Source of the DNA: Streptomyces xiamenensis
GTDB lineage: Bacteria; Actinomycetota; Actinomycetes; Streptomycetales; Streptomycetaceae
Assembly (NCBI RefSeq): GCF_000993785.3
Contig: NZ_CP009922.3
Span: 4,216,001 to 4,280,000, forward strand
DNA: 64,000 bases
Reading direction: 5' to 3'
The notes beneath the pieces were generated by a model. That model ran no database searches. It had not been told where the DNA came from and saw nothing but the letters and a program-made list of their open reading frames with translations. Below are positions 43,326-52,374 of the stretch, one piece after another (within the stretch, counting starts at the first letter, position 1; each line of letters opens with the position of its first letter). The position numbers and the translations under genes are program-made.

Positions 43326-43742
43326 GTGAGCGAGAACAGCACCCAGCAGGCCCAGCGGCCCCGTCCGGTGACCACGGCCGCCGCACTCACCGGTATCCAG
43401 GGGCTGGTCGCCGCCGCCCTGGGCGGCTACATGCTGCTGCTGGCGGTCACCGGGGACCCGGAGAACCCGCTGCAGGCCCTCACCATCGCCCTCACCGTGC
43501 TCGCGCTGGCCGTGGTTCCGCTGGCAGCCGGACACGGACTGTGGCGGCTGCGGTCCTGGAGCCGGGGCCCGGCCGTGATCACCCAGCTGCTGATGCTGCC
43601 GGTGGCCGGCACGCTGGCCACCAGCGGCGGGGCCTGGCCGGCGGCCGCGCTGGGGCTGGGCGGATCGGCGCTCGCGGTGCTGATCTGCCTGATGAACCAG
43701 TCCTCGGCCCAGGCCCTGCGCATCGGCGCCGGCCGCGCCTGA
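43326..43742 (+). CDS. Four-helix integral membrane protein, unknown function
   Basis: A 138-residue protein with a polar 15-residue start and four hydrophobic segments (near residues 18-40, 48-70, 82-100 and 103-122). It has no motif I recognise. It is divergent from the lipid kinase with a 74-base spacer and converges on sigH, and I recall a similar gene in this place in other Streptomyces. Confidence 0.78.
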   Translation: MSENSTQQAQRPRPVTTAAALTGIQGLVAAALGGYMLLLAVTGDPENPLQALTIALTVLALAVVPLAAGHGLWRLRSWSRGPAVITQLLMLPVAGTLATSGGAWPAAALGLGGSALAVLICLMNQSSAQALRIGAGRA

Positions 43743-43776
43743 GCGGCACCGGGCCGAGAAGAAAGACGCACGGAGG

Positions 43777-43801
43777 GGTACGGGGCGGGCCGCCCCGTAC
43801 C
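43777..43801. terminator. Bidirectional hairpin terminator
   Basis: GGTACGGGGCG (43777-43787) pairs perfectly with CGCCCCGTACC (43791-43801) around three bases, between the membrane protein gene and the 3' end of sigH. Confidence 0.9.
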
Positions 43802-43826
43802 GTTCCGCCGCGGTGTGCGCCGCGGC

Positions 43827-44744
43827 TCACTCCTCCACGAGCAGCTTGTCCCGCAGCTGCGCCAGCGTCCGCGCCAGCAGCCGGGAGACATGCATCTGCG
43901 AGATCCCGACCTCCTGCGCGATCTGCGACTGGGTCATGTTGCCGAAGAAGCGCAGCAGCAGGATCTTCTTCTCCCGCGGCGGCAGCTCCTCCAGCAGCGG
44001 CTTGAGGGACTCGCGGTACTCCACACCCTCCAGCGCGTCGTCCTCCGCGCCCAGGGTGTCCGCCACGGCCGGCGACTCGTCGTCCGTGTCGGGCACGTCG
44101 AGGGAGAGCGTGCTGTACGCGTTCGCCGACTCCAGGCCCTCCAGCACCTCCTCCTCGGAGATGTTCAGCCGCTGGGCCAGCTCGTGCACCGTCGGCGCAC
44201 GCCCGTGCTGCTGGGACAGCTCCGCGGTCGCCGTGGACAGTGACAGCCGCAGCTCCTGGAGGCGGCGCGGCACCCGTACCGCCCAGCCCTTGTCCCGGAA
44301 GTGCCGCTTGATCTCGCCGACCACGGTGGGCGTGGCATAGGTGGAGAACTCCACACCGCGCTCCGGGTCGAACCGGTCCACGGACTTGATCAGCCCGATG
44401 GTGGCGACCTGGGTCAGATCGTCGAGCGGCTCACCGCGGTTGCGGAACCGCCGTGCCAGATGCTCCACGAGCGGCAGATGCATTCTGACCAGGGCGTTGC
44501 GCAGCTCGGCGCGCTGCGGCGAGCCGTCGGGCAGCTCGCGCAGCTCGATGAACAGCTCGCGGGCCGCGCTGCGGTCCTGTGGGTCGGGCAGCGCCCGCCG
44601 GGGGGCGGTCGCGGCCGGGGGTACGGGCGATGGCTCGGGCTGGCCGGGAATCGCGGCGGATCGATCCCGCGCCACGGCTTCCACGGCTTCCACGTCGTTC
44701 ATGTCGGCCCCCTCGTCAGGTGGCGGCCCCGGTTCGCCGGTCAC
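43827..44744 (-). CDS. sigH: SigB/SigF-family stress sigma factor SigH
   Basis: A 305-residue sigma factor. An acidic N-terminal extension of about 65 residues precedes region 2 (LARRFRNRGEPLDDLTQVATIGLIKSVDRFDPERGVEFSTYATPTVVGEIKRHFRDKGW), region 3, and region 4 with TQSQIAQEVGISQMHVSRLLARTL. It is a GTG start overlapping the anti-sigma stop by GTGA. Synteny with wblE and the RsbW-like gene supports SigH of S. coelicolor, which acts in osmotic stress and development and is made in several lengths. The long extension seen here fits that. Confidence 0.88.
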   Translation of the reverse strand: MTGEPGPPPDEGADMNDVEAVEAVARDRSAAIPGQPEPSPVPPAATAPRRALPDPQDRSAARELFIELRELPDGSPQRAELRNALVRMHLPLVEHLARRFRNRGEPLDDLTQVATIGLIKSVDRFDPERGVEFSTYATPTVVGEIKRHFRDKGWAVRVPRRLQELRLSLSTATAELSQQHGRAPTVHELAQRLNISEEEVLEGLESANAYSTLSLDVPDTDDESPAVADTLGAEDDALEGVEYRESLKPLLEELPPREKKILLLRFFGNMTQSQIAQEVGISQMHVSRLLARTLAQLRDKLLVEE

Positions 44745-45154
44745 GGCGCTCCGGGGGCGGCGCCGCGCGTCTTGTGCAGGCTGATGCTCACGGTCTTGTC
44801 GTCCTTGACGGTCGATTCGACCTCACCGGCCAGCGCGCTCAGGACGGTCCAGGCGAAGGTGTCCCGCTCGGGGGCGTGGCCCTCGGTGGTGGGCGCCGAG
44901 ACCGTGACCCGCAAGGCATCCCCGACCAGCGTGAAGACACACTCCAGCACGCTGCCCGGGATGGCTTGCTGGAGCAGGATCGCGCAGGCCTCATCCACCG
45001 CGATGCGCAGATCCTCGATCTCGTCGAGGGTGAAGTCCAAGCGGGCCGCGAGACCGGCCGTGGCCGTGCGCAGTACCGAAAGATAGGCACCCGCCGCGGG
45101 CAGCCGGACCTCGACGAAGTCCTGCGCTCCTGGCTCACCTGGGAACTGGGACAC
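44741..45154 (-). CDS. prsH: RsbW-like anti-sigma factor for SigH (PrsH/UshX)
   Basis: A 137-residue GHKL-type ATP-binding protein. The GTG at 45154 is chosen because GGAGGTG lies just upstream. It carries FTLDEIEDLRIAVDEACAILLQQA (the N box of RsbW/SpoIIAB kinases) and ends with a short basic tail. It should hold SigH until an anti-anti-sigma factor of the BldG type takes it away. The 4-base overlap with sigH keeps the two proteins in step. Confidence 0.88.
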   Translation of the reverse strand: MSQFPGEPGAQDFVEVRLPAAGAYLSVLRTATAGLAARLDFTLDEIEDLRIAVDEACAILLQQAIPGSVLECVFTLVGDALRVTVSAPTTEGHAPERDTFAWTVLSALAGEVESTVKDDKTVSISLHKTRGAAPGAP

Positions 45155-45316
45155 CCTCACCTCCACAGTGGCTGTCACTGATTGAGCGCTGCCCGGCACC
45201 ACCGAGGGTGCCGCGCGCCAACACGAAACGTACGCCCAGTGACGCTACCGCGATCACTGGCGTGCTGTCGCCTGGATCTTCGCGGCCACCTCAGCGGTAT
45301 TACTCATCGTAATGCA

Positions 45317-46285
45317 TCAAGTGCGTTCTGTGGTGGGCTGGATGGGATTCGTTACGGTTTCCGGCCCGGGGGCTCCGGTGATGACGGCGGCCAGTGCGGT
45401 GCCGGGCGCGAACGCCCCCTCGCCGGCCAGCGCGGTCAGCGCGAACAGCAGTTTGGCCACGTAGATCGATTCGAGGGCCGGCAGCCGGTGCCGGGCGGCG
45501 AAGTCGGCGGCGAAGTCCCGCAGTACGGGCGGTACCCGGGCGTAACCACCGTGGTGGAAGCGCTCGTCGAGCGTCCAGGCGCCGCGCGGTGCGCCGAACG
45601 CCTCCTCCTGGAGGGCGCGTACCCGCTCACCCAGAAAGCCGCCCCGCAGGACGGGGATGCCCAGCGCCCGGCGGCCCGGCCCGAGTCCGGCGGCGAGGCC
45701 GGCCAGGGTGCCGCCGGTGCCGCAGGCCACCGCGGCCACATCGGGCGGATCCGGTGCATCGCGCAGTTCGCGGCCGAGTTCGGCGCAGCCGCGCACCGCG
45801 AGCGCGTTGCTGCCGCCCTCGGGGACGACGTAGCAGGGGCCGAACCGCGCGCGCAGCGCCGCCCGCCGCTCCGGGGCCTCGCGCAGCCGGTACGCGGAGC
45901 GGCTGACGAAGTGCAGCCGCATGCCGTCGGCGGCGCAGCGGGCCAGGGAGGGGTTGAGCGGCCGGTCGGCCAGTTCCTCGCCGCGCACCACGCCGACGGT
46001 GGCGAGGCCGGTGATCCGCCCGGCGGCGGCGGTGGCGCGCAGATGGCTGGAGTACGCGCCGCCGAACGTCAGCAGCGTGTGGTGCCCCTCGGCGCGCGCG
46101 GCGCGCACATTGGGCATGAGCTTGCGCCACTTGTTGCCGATCAGCTCGGGATGCAGCAGATCGTCCCGCTTGAGGAGCAGCCGCACTCCGTGCCGGGCGA
46201 AGCGCTCGTCGTGCACCTCCTGGAGCGGGGAGGGCGGTGGGGTGGCGAGCGGATCGGCGGAGGTCGCCGGGGGATCGTTCGTCAT
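45317..46285 (-). CDS. PLP-dependent ACC deaminase / D-cysteine desulfhydrase-like enzyme
   Basis: A 322-residue fold-type II PLP enzyme. LLLKRDDLLHPELIGNKWRKLMPNV contains the likely Schiff-base lysine (NKWRK), TFGGAYSSHLRATAAAGRITGL is the substrate-carboxylate loop, and CGTGGTLAGLAAGL binds the cofactor phosphate. The family includes 1-aminocyclopropane-1-carboxylate deaminases and D-cysteine desulfhydrases; the residues that separate them cannot be judged safely here. A start at 46327 is possible. Confidence 0.85.
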   Translation of the reverse strand: MTNDPPATSADPLATPPPSPLQEVHDERFARHGVRLLLKRDDLLHPELIGNKWRKLMPNVRAARAEGHHTLLTFGGAYSSHLRATAAAGRITGLATVGVVRGEELADRPLNPSLARCAADGMRLHFVSRSAYRLREAPERRAALRARFGPCYVVPEGGSNALAVRGCAELGRELRDAPDPPDVAAVACGTGGTLAGLAAGLGPGRRALGIPVLRGGFLGERVRALQEEAFGAPRGAWTLDERFHHGGYARVPPVLRDFAADFAARHRLPALESIYVAKLLFALTALAGEGAFAPGTALAAVITGAPGPETVTNPIQPTTERT

Positions 46286-46373
46286 GGGGCCGCGCGCCGC
46301 TCGCCGCCGTTCTCGGTCATGATCCACAGGGTACGCACAGGGCGGCGCGGGCGGGTTCGGGCGCAGAGAAAAA

Positions 46374-46393
46374 CCCCGCCTTGGAATGCGGGG
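46374..46393. promoter_or_regulatory. Stem-loop in AT-rich promoter region of the helicase gene
   Basis: CCCCGC (46374-46379) pairs with GCGGGG (46388-46393) around eight bases, inside a spacer that is unusually AT-rich for this genome (46361-46480). It lies 90 bases upstream of the helicase start. Rifamycin-responsive genes of this type carry an inverted repeat upstream, but this one does not clearly match the known element. Confidence 0.4.
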
Positions 46394-46482
46394 AAATAAA
46401 CGCTATATTGCTTGGTTCTGTGCGCGTCAAAGGGAATGAAAAAGCGCGCTGATAAAGGAATTTTAGCGAATAGGGGAATCGC

Positions 46483-48768
46483 TTGTCAACCGCCGTGAAG
46501 GGTGAACAGGAATACCTCACCGCGCTGTACACCCGCCTCGACCGGCTGCGGGAGCACACCCAGGACCGCCTCGACCAGGTGCTGCACGCCGCCGGCCTCG
46601 GTCACCAGGGACTGTCCGAACGGGACACCACCGCCGCCGAACTCTCCCGCCGTCTCGGGCAGCTGCACTCCGTCGAGAACGGCCTGTGTTTCGGCCGGCT
46701 CACCATGACCGACGGCCGCCGCCTGGCCATCGGCCGCATCGGGATCCTCGCCGAGGACCACGAGAGCGACCCGCCGCTGATCGACTGGCGCGCGCCCGCC
46801 GCCCGCCCGTTCTACGCCGCCACCGGGGCCCGCACCGAAGGGGTAAGGATCCGCCGCCATCTGCTGACCAGCGGCCGCACCGTCACCGCCGTCCGGGACG
46901 AGGAACTCGGGGCGGGCGCCGTCGCCGGGGAGAGCGGCGGCCCGGCGCTGCTGGAAGCCCTGAACGCGCCCAGAACCGGCCGGATGAACGACATCGTCGC
47001 CACCATCCAGGCCGAACAGGACGCCGTCATCCGCTCCCCGCGGGCCGGCGTGCTCGTCGTCCAGGGCGGTCCGGGCACCGGCAAGACCGCCGTGGCCCTG
47101 CACCGCGCGGCCTACCTGCTGTACACCCACCGCGAACGGCTGGCCCGCGAGGTGGTCCTCGTCGTCGGCCCCGGCACTGCGTTCCTGCGCTACATCGGGG
47201 AGGTGCTGCCCTCGCTGGGGGAGAGCGGGATGCTGCTCGCCACCCCGGCCGAGCTGTACCCGGGGATCACCGCCGACCGCCCCGAGGACCCGCGTACCGC
47301 CGCGATCAAGGGCACCGCCGCCATGGCCGGGGTGATCGCCGCCGCCCTCCACGAGCGGCAGTGGCTCCCCGAGGACGTGCTGGAGATCGACCACGAGGGT
47401 GAGATCCTGCGCCTGGACCGGGCCACCGCCGAACGGCTGCGGCGGCGCGTCCGGGAGGAGGGGCTGCCGCACAACGAGGCAGCGCCGCTGCACCGCGCCC
47501 TGGTCATCGACGCGCTCGCCCACGGCATCGCCGACCGGCTCGGCGCCGGTGTCCTCGCGCCGGATCTCCCCGAGACGGATCTCCCGCAGACGGCGGCCCC
47601 GGCGGTGGACGGCGAGGCGGCGGACGACCCGTACGGGGACGCGCCACGGGAGGACGCCCCGCTGATCTCCGAGGACGAACTCGAGGACATCCGCGCCGAA
47701 CTGCGCGACAACCCGCGGGTAAGCGCCGCGCTGCGCCGGCTGTGGCCCCCGCTCACCCCGCAGCGGCTCCTGACCGATCTGTTCGCCTCCCCCGACCGGC
47801 TCGCCGCCGCCGCGCCGCAGCTCACCGCCGGGGAACGCGAGCTGCTGCTGCGCGCACCCGGCGGCGGCTGGTCGCCCTCCGACGTCGCACTGCTGGACGA
47901 GGCCGCCGAACTCCTGGGCGCCGACGACCGTGCCGAGCGCGAGGCGGCGGCGGCCGAGCACGCCGAACGGCTGCGGCTCGCCCAGGAAGCCCTGGACGTG
48001 GCCTACGGCTCCCGCGAAACCGAACACGACGACGGCAGCGACCCCGAGTCCCTGCACGCCTTCGACGTCCTCGACGCGGAGACCCTCGCCGGCCGGTACG
48101 CCGAGGAGGACCACCGCACCCCCGCCGAACGCGCCGCCGCCGACCGCACCTGGGCCTTCGGCCACATCGTCGTCGACGAGGCCCAGGAGCTGTCCGCCAT
48201 GACCTGGCGGCTGCTGGTGCGCCGCTGCCCCGCCCGTTCCATGACCCTGGTCGGCGACATCGCCCAGACCAGCGCCCCCGGCGGCGCACGCTCCTGGGCG
48301 CACACCCTCGACCCGCACCTCGGCGGACGCTGGCGCATCACCGAGCTGACCGTCAACTACCGGCTGCCCGCCGAGATCGCCGCCCCGGCCGCCGAGGTGC
48401 TGCACGCCATCGACCCGGCTCTGCGCGCCCCCCGCGCCGTTCGGTCCACCGGGGTGCCGCCGTGGCACCGCACCGTGCCCGCCGCCGCTCTCGCCACCGA
48501 GGCGGCCCGCGCCGTGGCCGGCGAGCGGGCCGCCCACCCCGCCGGCACCGCCGCCGTCATCGCCCCGCCCGCGTGGCTGCCCGCCCTCACCGCGGCGGTG
48601 GGCGCACTGCCCCGGGTGAGCGTGGTGGACCCGCGCACCGCCAAGGGCCTCGAATACGACATCGTCATCGTCGTGGACCCGCACTCCATGGCCCCGGCCG
48701 ACCGCTACGTCGCGCTGACCCGCGCCACCCAGCGGCTGGGGCTGCTCAGTCCCAGCCGTGCAGACTGA
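46483..48768 (+). CDS. helR: HelD/HelR-type UvrD-like helicase (RNA polymerase recycling)
   Basis: A 761-residue ATPase. The N-terminal coiled coil (residues 1-65: ALYTRLDRLREHTQDRLDQVL) is the arm that enters the RNA polymerase channel. Walker A is VQGGPGTGKTAVALHRA, Walker B/DEAQ is GHIVVDEAQELSAMTWRLL, and later motifs include LTVNYRLPAEIA and RYVALTRATQRLGLL. This fits actinobacterial HelD, including HelR, which frees rifamycin-blocked polymerase. The start is a TTG at 46483 with GGGGAA upstream; a GTG at 46495 is the alternative. The HelR subclass is inferred from overall likeness. Confidence 0.82.
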   Translation: MSTAVKGEQEYLTALYTRLDRLREHTQDRLDQVLHAAGLGHQGLSERDTTAAELSRRLGQLHSVENGLCFGRLTMTDGRRLAIGRIGILAEDHESDPPLIDWRAPAARPFYAATGARTEGVRIRRHLLTSGRTVTAVRDEELGAGAVAGESGGPALLEALNAPRTGRMNDIVATIQAEQDAVIRSPRAGVLVVQGGPGTGKTAVALHRAAYLLYTHRERLAREVVLVVGPGTAFLRYIGEVLPSLGESGMLLATPAELYPGITADRPEDPRTAAIKGTAAMAGVIAAALHERQWLPEDVLEIDHEGEILRLDRATAERLRRRVREEGLPHNEAAPLHRALVIDALAHGIADRLGAGVLAPDLPETDLPQTAAPAVDGEAADDPYGDAPREDAPLISEDELEDIRAELRDNPRVSAALRRLWPPLTPQRLLTDLFASPDRLAAAAPQLTAGERELLLRAPGGGWSPSDVALLDEAAELLGADDRAEREAAAAEHAERLRLAQEALDVAYGSRETEHDDGSDPESLHAFDVLDAETLAGRYAEEDHRTPAERAAADRTWAFGHIVVDEAQELSAMTWRLLVRRCPARSMTLVGDIAQTSAPGGARSWAHTLDPHLGGRWRITELTVNYRLPAEIAAPAAEVLHAIDPALRAPRAVRSTGVPPWHRTVPAAALATEAARAVAGERAAHPAGTAAVIAPPAWLPALTAAVGALPRVSVVDPRTAKGLEYDIVIVVDPHSMAPADRYVALTRATQRLGLLSPSRAD

Positions 48769-49210
48769 CCCCCGCCGGCCCGCCCAGCGCCCGCGTCAGC
48801 ATCCGGTCGGTGGACAGCACCATCTCACCGGCCGGCAGCGCGTCCGTGGCGACCCAGGTCACCGCCTCGTGCTTGCCCGGCTCCCGGTTCACCGGCTCGC
48901 CGCTCCAGCGCTCGGTCACGAACACCACCGTGAGGAACCCGGCGGCGGAGCCGACCCCCGGCGCCGCGTGCACCACGTGCGCCAGCCGCAGGTCCTCCGC
49001 CGCCACCCGCAGCCCCGTCTCCTCGTACAGCTCGCGTACCGCCGCCCGCGTCACCGGCTCGCCCGGCTCGCACTTGCCCACCGGCAGGTCCCACAGTCCC
49101 GCCCCGAACCTCGCCCCCGCGCCGCGCCGCAGCAGCACCACCCGGCCCCGCTCCCGGTCGTGCACCACCACGGCCGCCGACAACGGCGGCGCCGCCCCTG
49201 AATTCACCAT
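48746..49210 (-). CDS. NUDIX hydrolase
   Basis: A 154-residue NUDIX enzyme with the full box: GKCEPGEPVTRAAVRELYEETGL. It should hydrolyse a nucleoside diphosphate linked to another group; the substrate is not known. The ATG at 49210 is preferred over a longer frame. Its 3' end overlaps the helicase 3' end by 23 bases on the opposite strand. Confidence 0.9.
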   Translation of the reverse strand: MVNSGAAPPLSAAVVVHDRERGRVVLLRRGAGARFGAGLWDLPVGKCEPGEPVTRAAVRELYEETGLRVAAEDLRLAHVVHAAPGVGSAAGFLTVVFVTERWSGEPVNREPGKHEAVTWVATDALPAGEMVLSTDRMLTRALGGPAGVSLHGWD

Positions 49211-49288
49211 GATCGGCAGCCTAATCCCGTTTCCCCGGCCGCCCACCGGCTACCCGAAGCAACAGCTATCGCATGGAGGTGAACGACG

Positions 49289-49711
49289 ATGACCACCGCA
49301 CACGAGACGATGGTCCGGGGCATGCTGCGCAGCTACCCCGCCGACCTGGGGCACGTCGACCAGGAGGCGCTCGCCCGCTGCATCGAGGAGTGCGTGGCCT
49401 GCGCCCAGAGCTGTACGGCCTGCGCGGACGCCTGCCTGTCCGAGGTACGGGTGGCCGACCTCGGCAAGTGCGTGCGCACCGACCTGGACTGCGCGGACAT
49501 CTGCGAGACCACCGGCCGCGTCCTGTCCCGGCACACCGGCTACGACGCCAACGTCACCCGCGCCCAGCTGACCGCGTGCGCGGCGGCCTGCAAGGCGTGC
49601 GGCGACGAGTGCGCCAAGCACGCGCCGATGCACGAACACTGCCGGATCTGCGCGGACGCCTGCCGGCGCTGCGAGGAGGCCTGCCAGGAGCTGCTGGCCG
49701 TGCTGGGCTGA
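49289..49711 (+). CDS. Cytosolic four-helix copper-storage protein (Csp-like)
   Basis: A 140-residue protein of the four-helix, cysteine-rich family (DUF326). Cysteines recur along the helices in patterns such as CIEECVACAQSCTACADAC, CVRTDLDCADIC, CAAACKACGDECAKH and CRICADACRRCEEAC. These line the core and bind many Cu(I) ions in Csp3-type proteins. No signal peptide is present, so it is cytosolic. GGAGGTG lies 10 bases upstream. No CsoR site was recognised. Confidence 0.92.
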   Translation: MTTAHETMVRGMLRSYPADLGHVDQEALARCIEECVACAQSCTACADACLSEVRVADLGKCVRTDLDCADICETTGRVLSRHTGYDANVTRAQLTACAAACKACGDECAKHAPMHEHCRICADACRRCEEACQELLAVLG

Positions 49712-49729
49712 GCGCACCGGGGCGCGGGG

Positions 49730-52165
49730 TCAGCCGTCCGGCAGCTGGAGTTCCGCCCAGATGGTCTTGCCACTGGGGGAGTGCCGGGTGCCCCAGCGCT
49801 GGGTCAGCTGGGCCACCAGCATCAGCCCGCGCCCACCCTCGTCGAACCCGGCCGCCCGCCGCAGATGGGGGGCGGTGCTGCTGGTGTCGGAGACCTCGAT
49901 GATGAGCGTGCGGTCCAGGATCAGCCGCAGCCGGATGGGGCCGGTCGCGTGCCGGATGGCGTTGGCGATCAGCTCGGTGACCACCAGCTCGGTGGTGAAC
50001 ACCGCCTCCTGGAGGTCCCACCGCGTCAACTGCCCGGCGATGTCCCTGCGGGCGATGCCGCAGCTCGCCGGGTCGTCGGGGATCTCCCACGTCACCACGT
50101 GCGCCGCGTCCAGGATTCGGGTGCGCGCCATCAGCAGAGCCACGTCGTCGCCCGGCGCCCCGCCGGGCAGCAGCGCCTCGATGACCGCCTCGCACCGGGC
50201 GTCGAGCGAGACGGCCGGGGTGGCAACGGCCTCGTGCAGCACGCGGTAGCCCTCGTCCATGTCCTGGTCGCGGCGCTCCACCAGGCCGTCGGTGAACAGC
50301 GCCAGCACCGAGCCCTCGGTCAGTGAGAACTCCGCCGACTCGAACGGCAGCCCGCCCAGGCCCAGCGGCGGCCCGGCGGGCAGCTCCATGGTCGTGACCC
50401 CGCCCGTTCCCGGGTCGATCAGGACGGGGGGCGGATGTCCGGCCCTGGCCACCGTGCAGCTCCCGGTGACCGGGTCGTAGACCGCGTACAGACAGGTGGC
50501 GCCGATGTCCCCGGCCGTCTCCTCGCCCCCGGTCTCCTCGGAGAGCCGGAGCACCAGGTCGTCCAGGTGGGTGAGCAGCTCGTCCGGCGGCAGGTCGACA
50601 TCGGCGAGCGTCCGCACCGCCGTACGCAGCCGTCCCATGGTCGCCGACGCCTGCACACCGTGCCCCACCACGTCGCCCACGATCAGCCCCACCCGCGCCC
50701 CGGACAGCGGGATCACGTCGAACCAGTCGCCGCCCACCCCGGTCTGCCCGGCAGCCGCCAGATAGCGGGAGGCGACCTGCACGGCGCTGCGCTGCGGCAG
50801 CGTCTGCGGCAGCAGGCTGCGCTGGAGCGCCAGCGCGGTCTCCCGCTCCCGGGTGAACCGCTGCGCGTTGTCCAGGCACACCGCGGCCCGCGCCACGATC
50901 TCTCGCGCCACCAGCACATCGTCCGGCGCGAACGGATCCGGGCGCCGGTAGCGCACGAACTGCGCGACCCCCAGCGTCACCCCGCGCGCCGACAGCGGGA
51001 CCGACAGGCCCGAGTGCACCCCCAGCTCCGTGGCCCGCCGGGCCCGCTCCGGGTCCTGCTCCACCCAGGCCAGGAAGTCCGGGTCGTCCCTGTGCAGCAC
51101 CACCACCTCACCCGAGAGCACCGCCCGCACCGGGGAGGCGGAGACGGCGTGATCCCACAGCTGCCCGACTTCCACCAGCGCCTCGGGGGCGCCCGGGGTG
51201 GCCGAGCGGTGCGCGATGCGGCGCAGCGTCAGCATCCCGTTCTCCATGGTGGGCGGTGCCTCCCCGTGCGGGTGCGGGGCGGCCAGCAGGTCCACGCTGC
51301 CGAAGTCGGCCAGCCGGGGGACGCACACGTCGAGCAGTTCCTGGGCGGTGCGGCCGATCTCCAGGGTGGAGCCGATCCGCCGTGAGGCGTCGTTGACCAG
51401 CTGGAGCCGGAGCCGCGCCCGGTCCTCCCCGGTGATGTCCACGGCGGCCAGCGCCACGGCCACCAGCTCGCCCTCCGCGTCCCACACCGGGGCGATCCGT
51501 CCCAGCCAGGCGTGCTCGCGCGACTCGCCGCCGGTGCGCAGCCGGGTGCGGACGTCCCTGGGCCTGCCGCTTTCCATCGCCTGGCGCAGCTGCTCCTCCA
51601 GTTCGATGCTCTGCGGCTTGCCGCCTATCTCCGACAGCCGCAGGCCGCGGGCCTCGTCCTCGGTGAGCCCGATGACCTCCTCCATCGCGCGGTTGGCGCG
51701 CCGCAGCCGCAGATCGGTGTCGTACAGGGCGAGGGCGTTGGGCGCGTAGAGGAACGCCGAGCGGGGCAGCTGGTCGTCCTGCTCGGTGCGCTCGGTGCCG
51801 GCCAGCGGGCTGACGATCAGCCACCCGTCCGGGTGACCTTCGTGCTGCTGGAGCCGGTGGGCCAGCAGCCGTACGGTCAGCCGCCGGCCGTCGCGGTGCC
51901 GCAGGTCCACGGTGCCCTTCCAGCGCAGCGGCCCCCCGTCGTCGGGCGGGGCGGTGGTGGCGACGGGGTCGGCGAGCAGTTCGGCGGCCGGGCGGCCCAG
52001 CATCTCGGCCGCGGTGTGACCCAGCAGACGCCGGGCGCCGTCGTTCCAGTGCGTGATCCGGCCGGAGTCGTCCAGGAGGGCGCGGGCGGTGGCCGCCTCG
52101 TCCGGGACCAGGCCCCAGGGGTCGTCCCCGCCCCGGGAGGGCCGCGCCGGGTCGCCAGTGCTCAC
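49730..52165 (-). CDS. PAS-PAS-GAF-PP2C-ATPase regulatory phosphatase
   Basis: About 811 residues in a common Streptomyces layout: PAS (about 20-110), second PAS (about 125-250), GAF (about 270-420), a SpoIIE/RsbU PP2C phosphatase (GGDWFDVIPLSGARVGLIVGDVVGHG and GDDVALLMAR), and a C-terminal RsbW-like ATPase (TTELVVTELIANAIRHATGPIRLRL, GFDEGGRGLMLV). It should act on an anti-sigma/anti-anti-sigma pair, possibly with SigH-type systems. The start is uncertain: GTG at 52165 or 52183, or TTG at 52201. Confidence 0.88.
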   Translation of the reverse strand: MSTGDPARPSRGGDDPWGLVPDEAATARALLDDSGRITHWNDGARRLLGHTAAEMLGRPAAELLADPVATTAPPDDGGPLRWKGTVDLRHRDGRRLTVRLLAHRLQQHEGHPDGWLIVSPLAGTERTEQDDQLPRSAFLYAPNALALYDTDLRLRRANRAMEEVIGLTEDEARGLRLSEIGGKPQSIELEEQLRQAMESGRPRDVRTRLRTGGESREHAWLGRIAPVWDAEGELVAVALAAVDITGEDRARLRLQLVNDASRRIGSTLEIGRTAQELLDVCVPRLADFGSVDLLAAPHPHGEAPPTMENGMLTLRRIAHRSATPGAPEALVEVGQLWDHAVSASPVRAVLSGEVVVLHRDDPDFLAWVEQDPERARRATELGVHSGLSVPLSARGVTLGVAQFVRYRRPDPFAPDDVLVAREIVARAAVCLDNAQRFTRERETALALQRSLLPQTLPQRSAVQVASRYLAAAGQTGVGGDWFDVIPLSGARVGLIVGDVVGHGVQASATMGRLRTAVRTLADVDLPPDELLTHLDDLVLRLSEETGGEETAGDIGATCLYAVYDPVTGSCTVARAGHPPPVLIDPGTGGVTTMELPAGPPLGLGGLPFESAEFSLTEGSVLALFTDGLVERRDQDMDEGYRVLHEAVATPAVSLDARCEAVIEALLPGGAPGDDVALLMARTRILDAAHVVTWEIPDDPASCGIARRDIAGQLTRWDLQEAVFTTELVVTELIANAIRHATGPIRLRLILDRTLIIEVSDTSSTAPHLRRAAGFDEGGRGLMLVAQLTQRWGTRHSPSGKTIWAELQLPDG

Positions 52166-52374
52166 GTCCCCAGCCTGGGGCACCGGTGAGGGGGCCGACA
52201 ACCGCAGAGGGCCGGTCGGGGTGCGCGGGGGGCGTCCCGGTGCCGGGCGGGCCCCGACCGTGGGGGTGGGGACGCCGCCCGATCATGCCCGTTTCGCACG
52301 TCTGTGCTGCCCGGGCTGTGCTTTTCCGTCCGATCCCTTCCCAAGGGGCTCACACGTTCCTACCGTTGCGGATC

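Noticed and set aside
46374..46393. Rifamycin-associated element upstream of the helicase
   Set aside because: The stem is suggestive, but its sequence does not clearly match the published element as I remember it, so it is listed only as an unnamed stem-loop.
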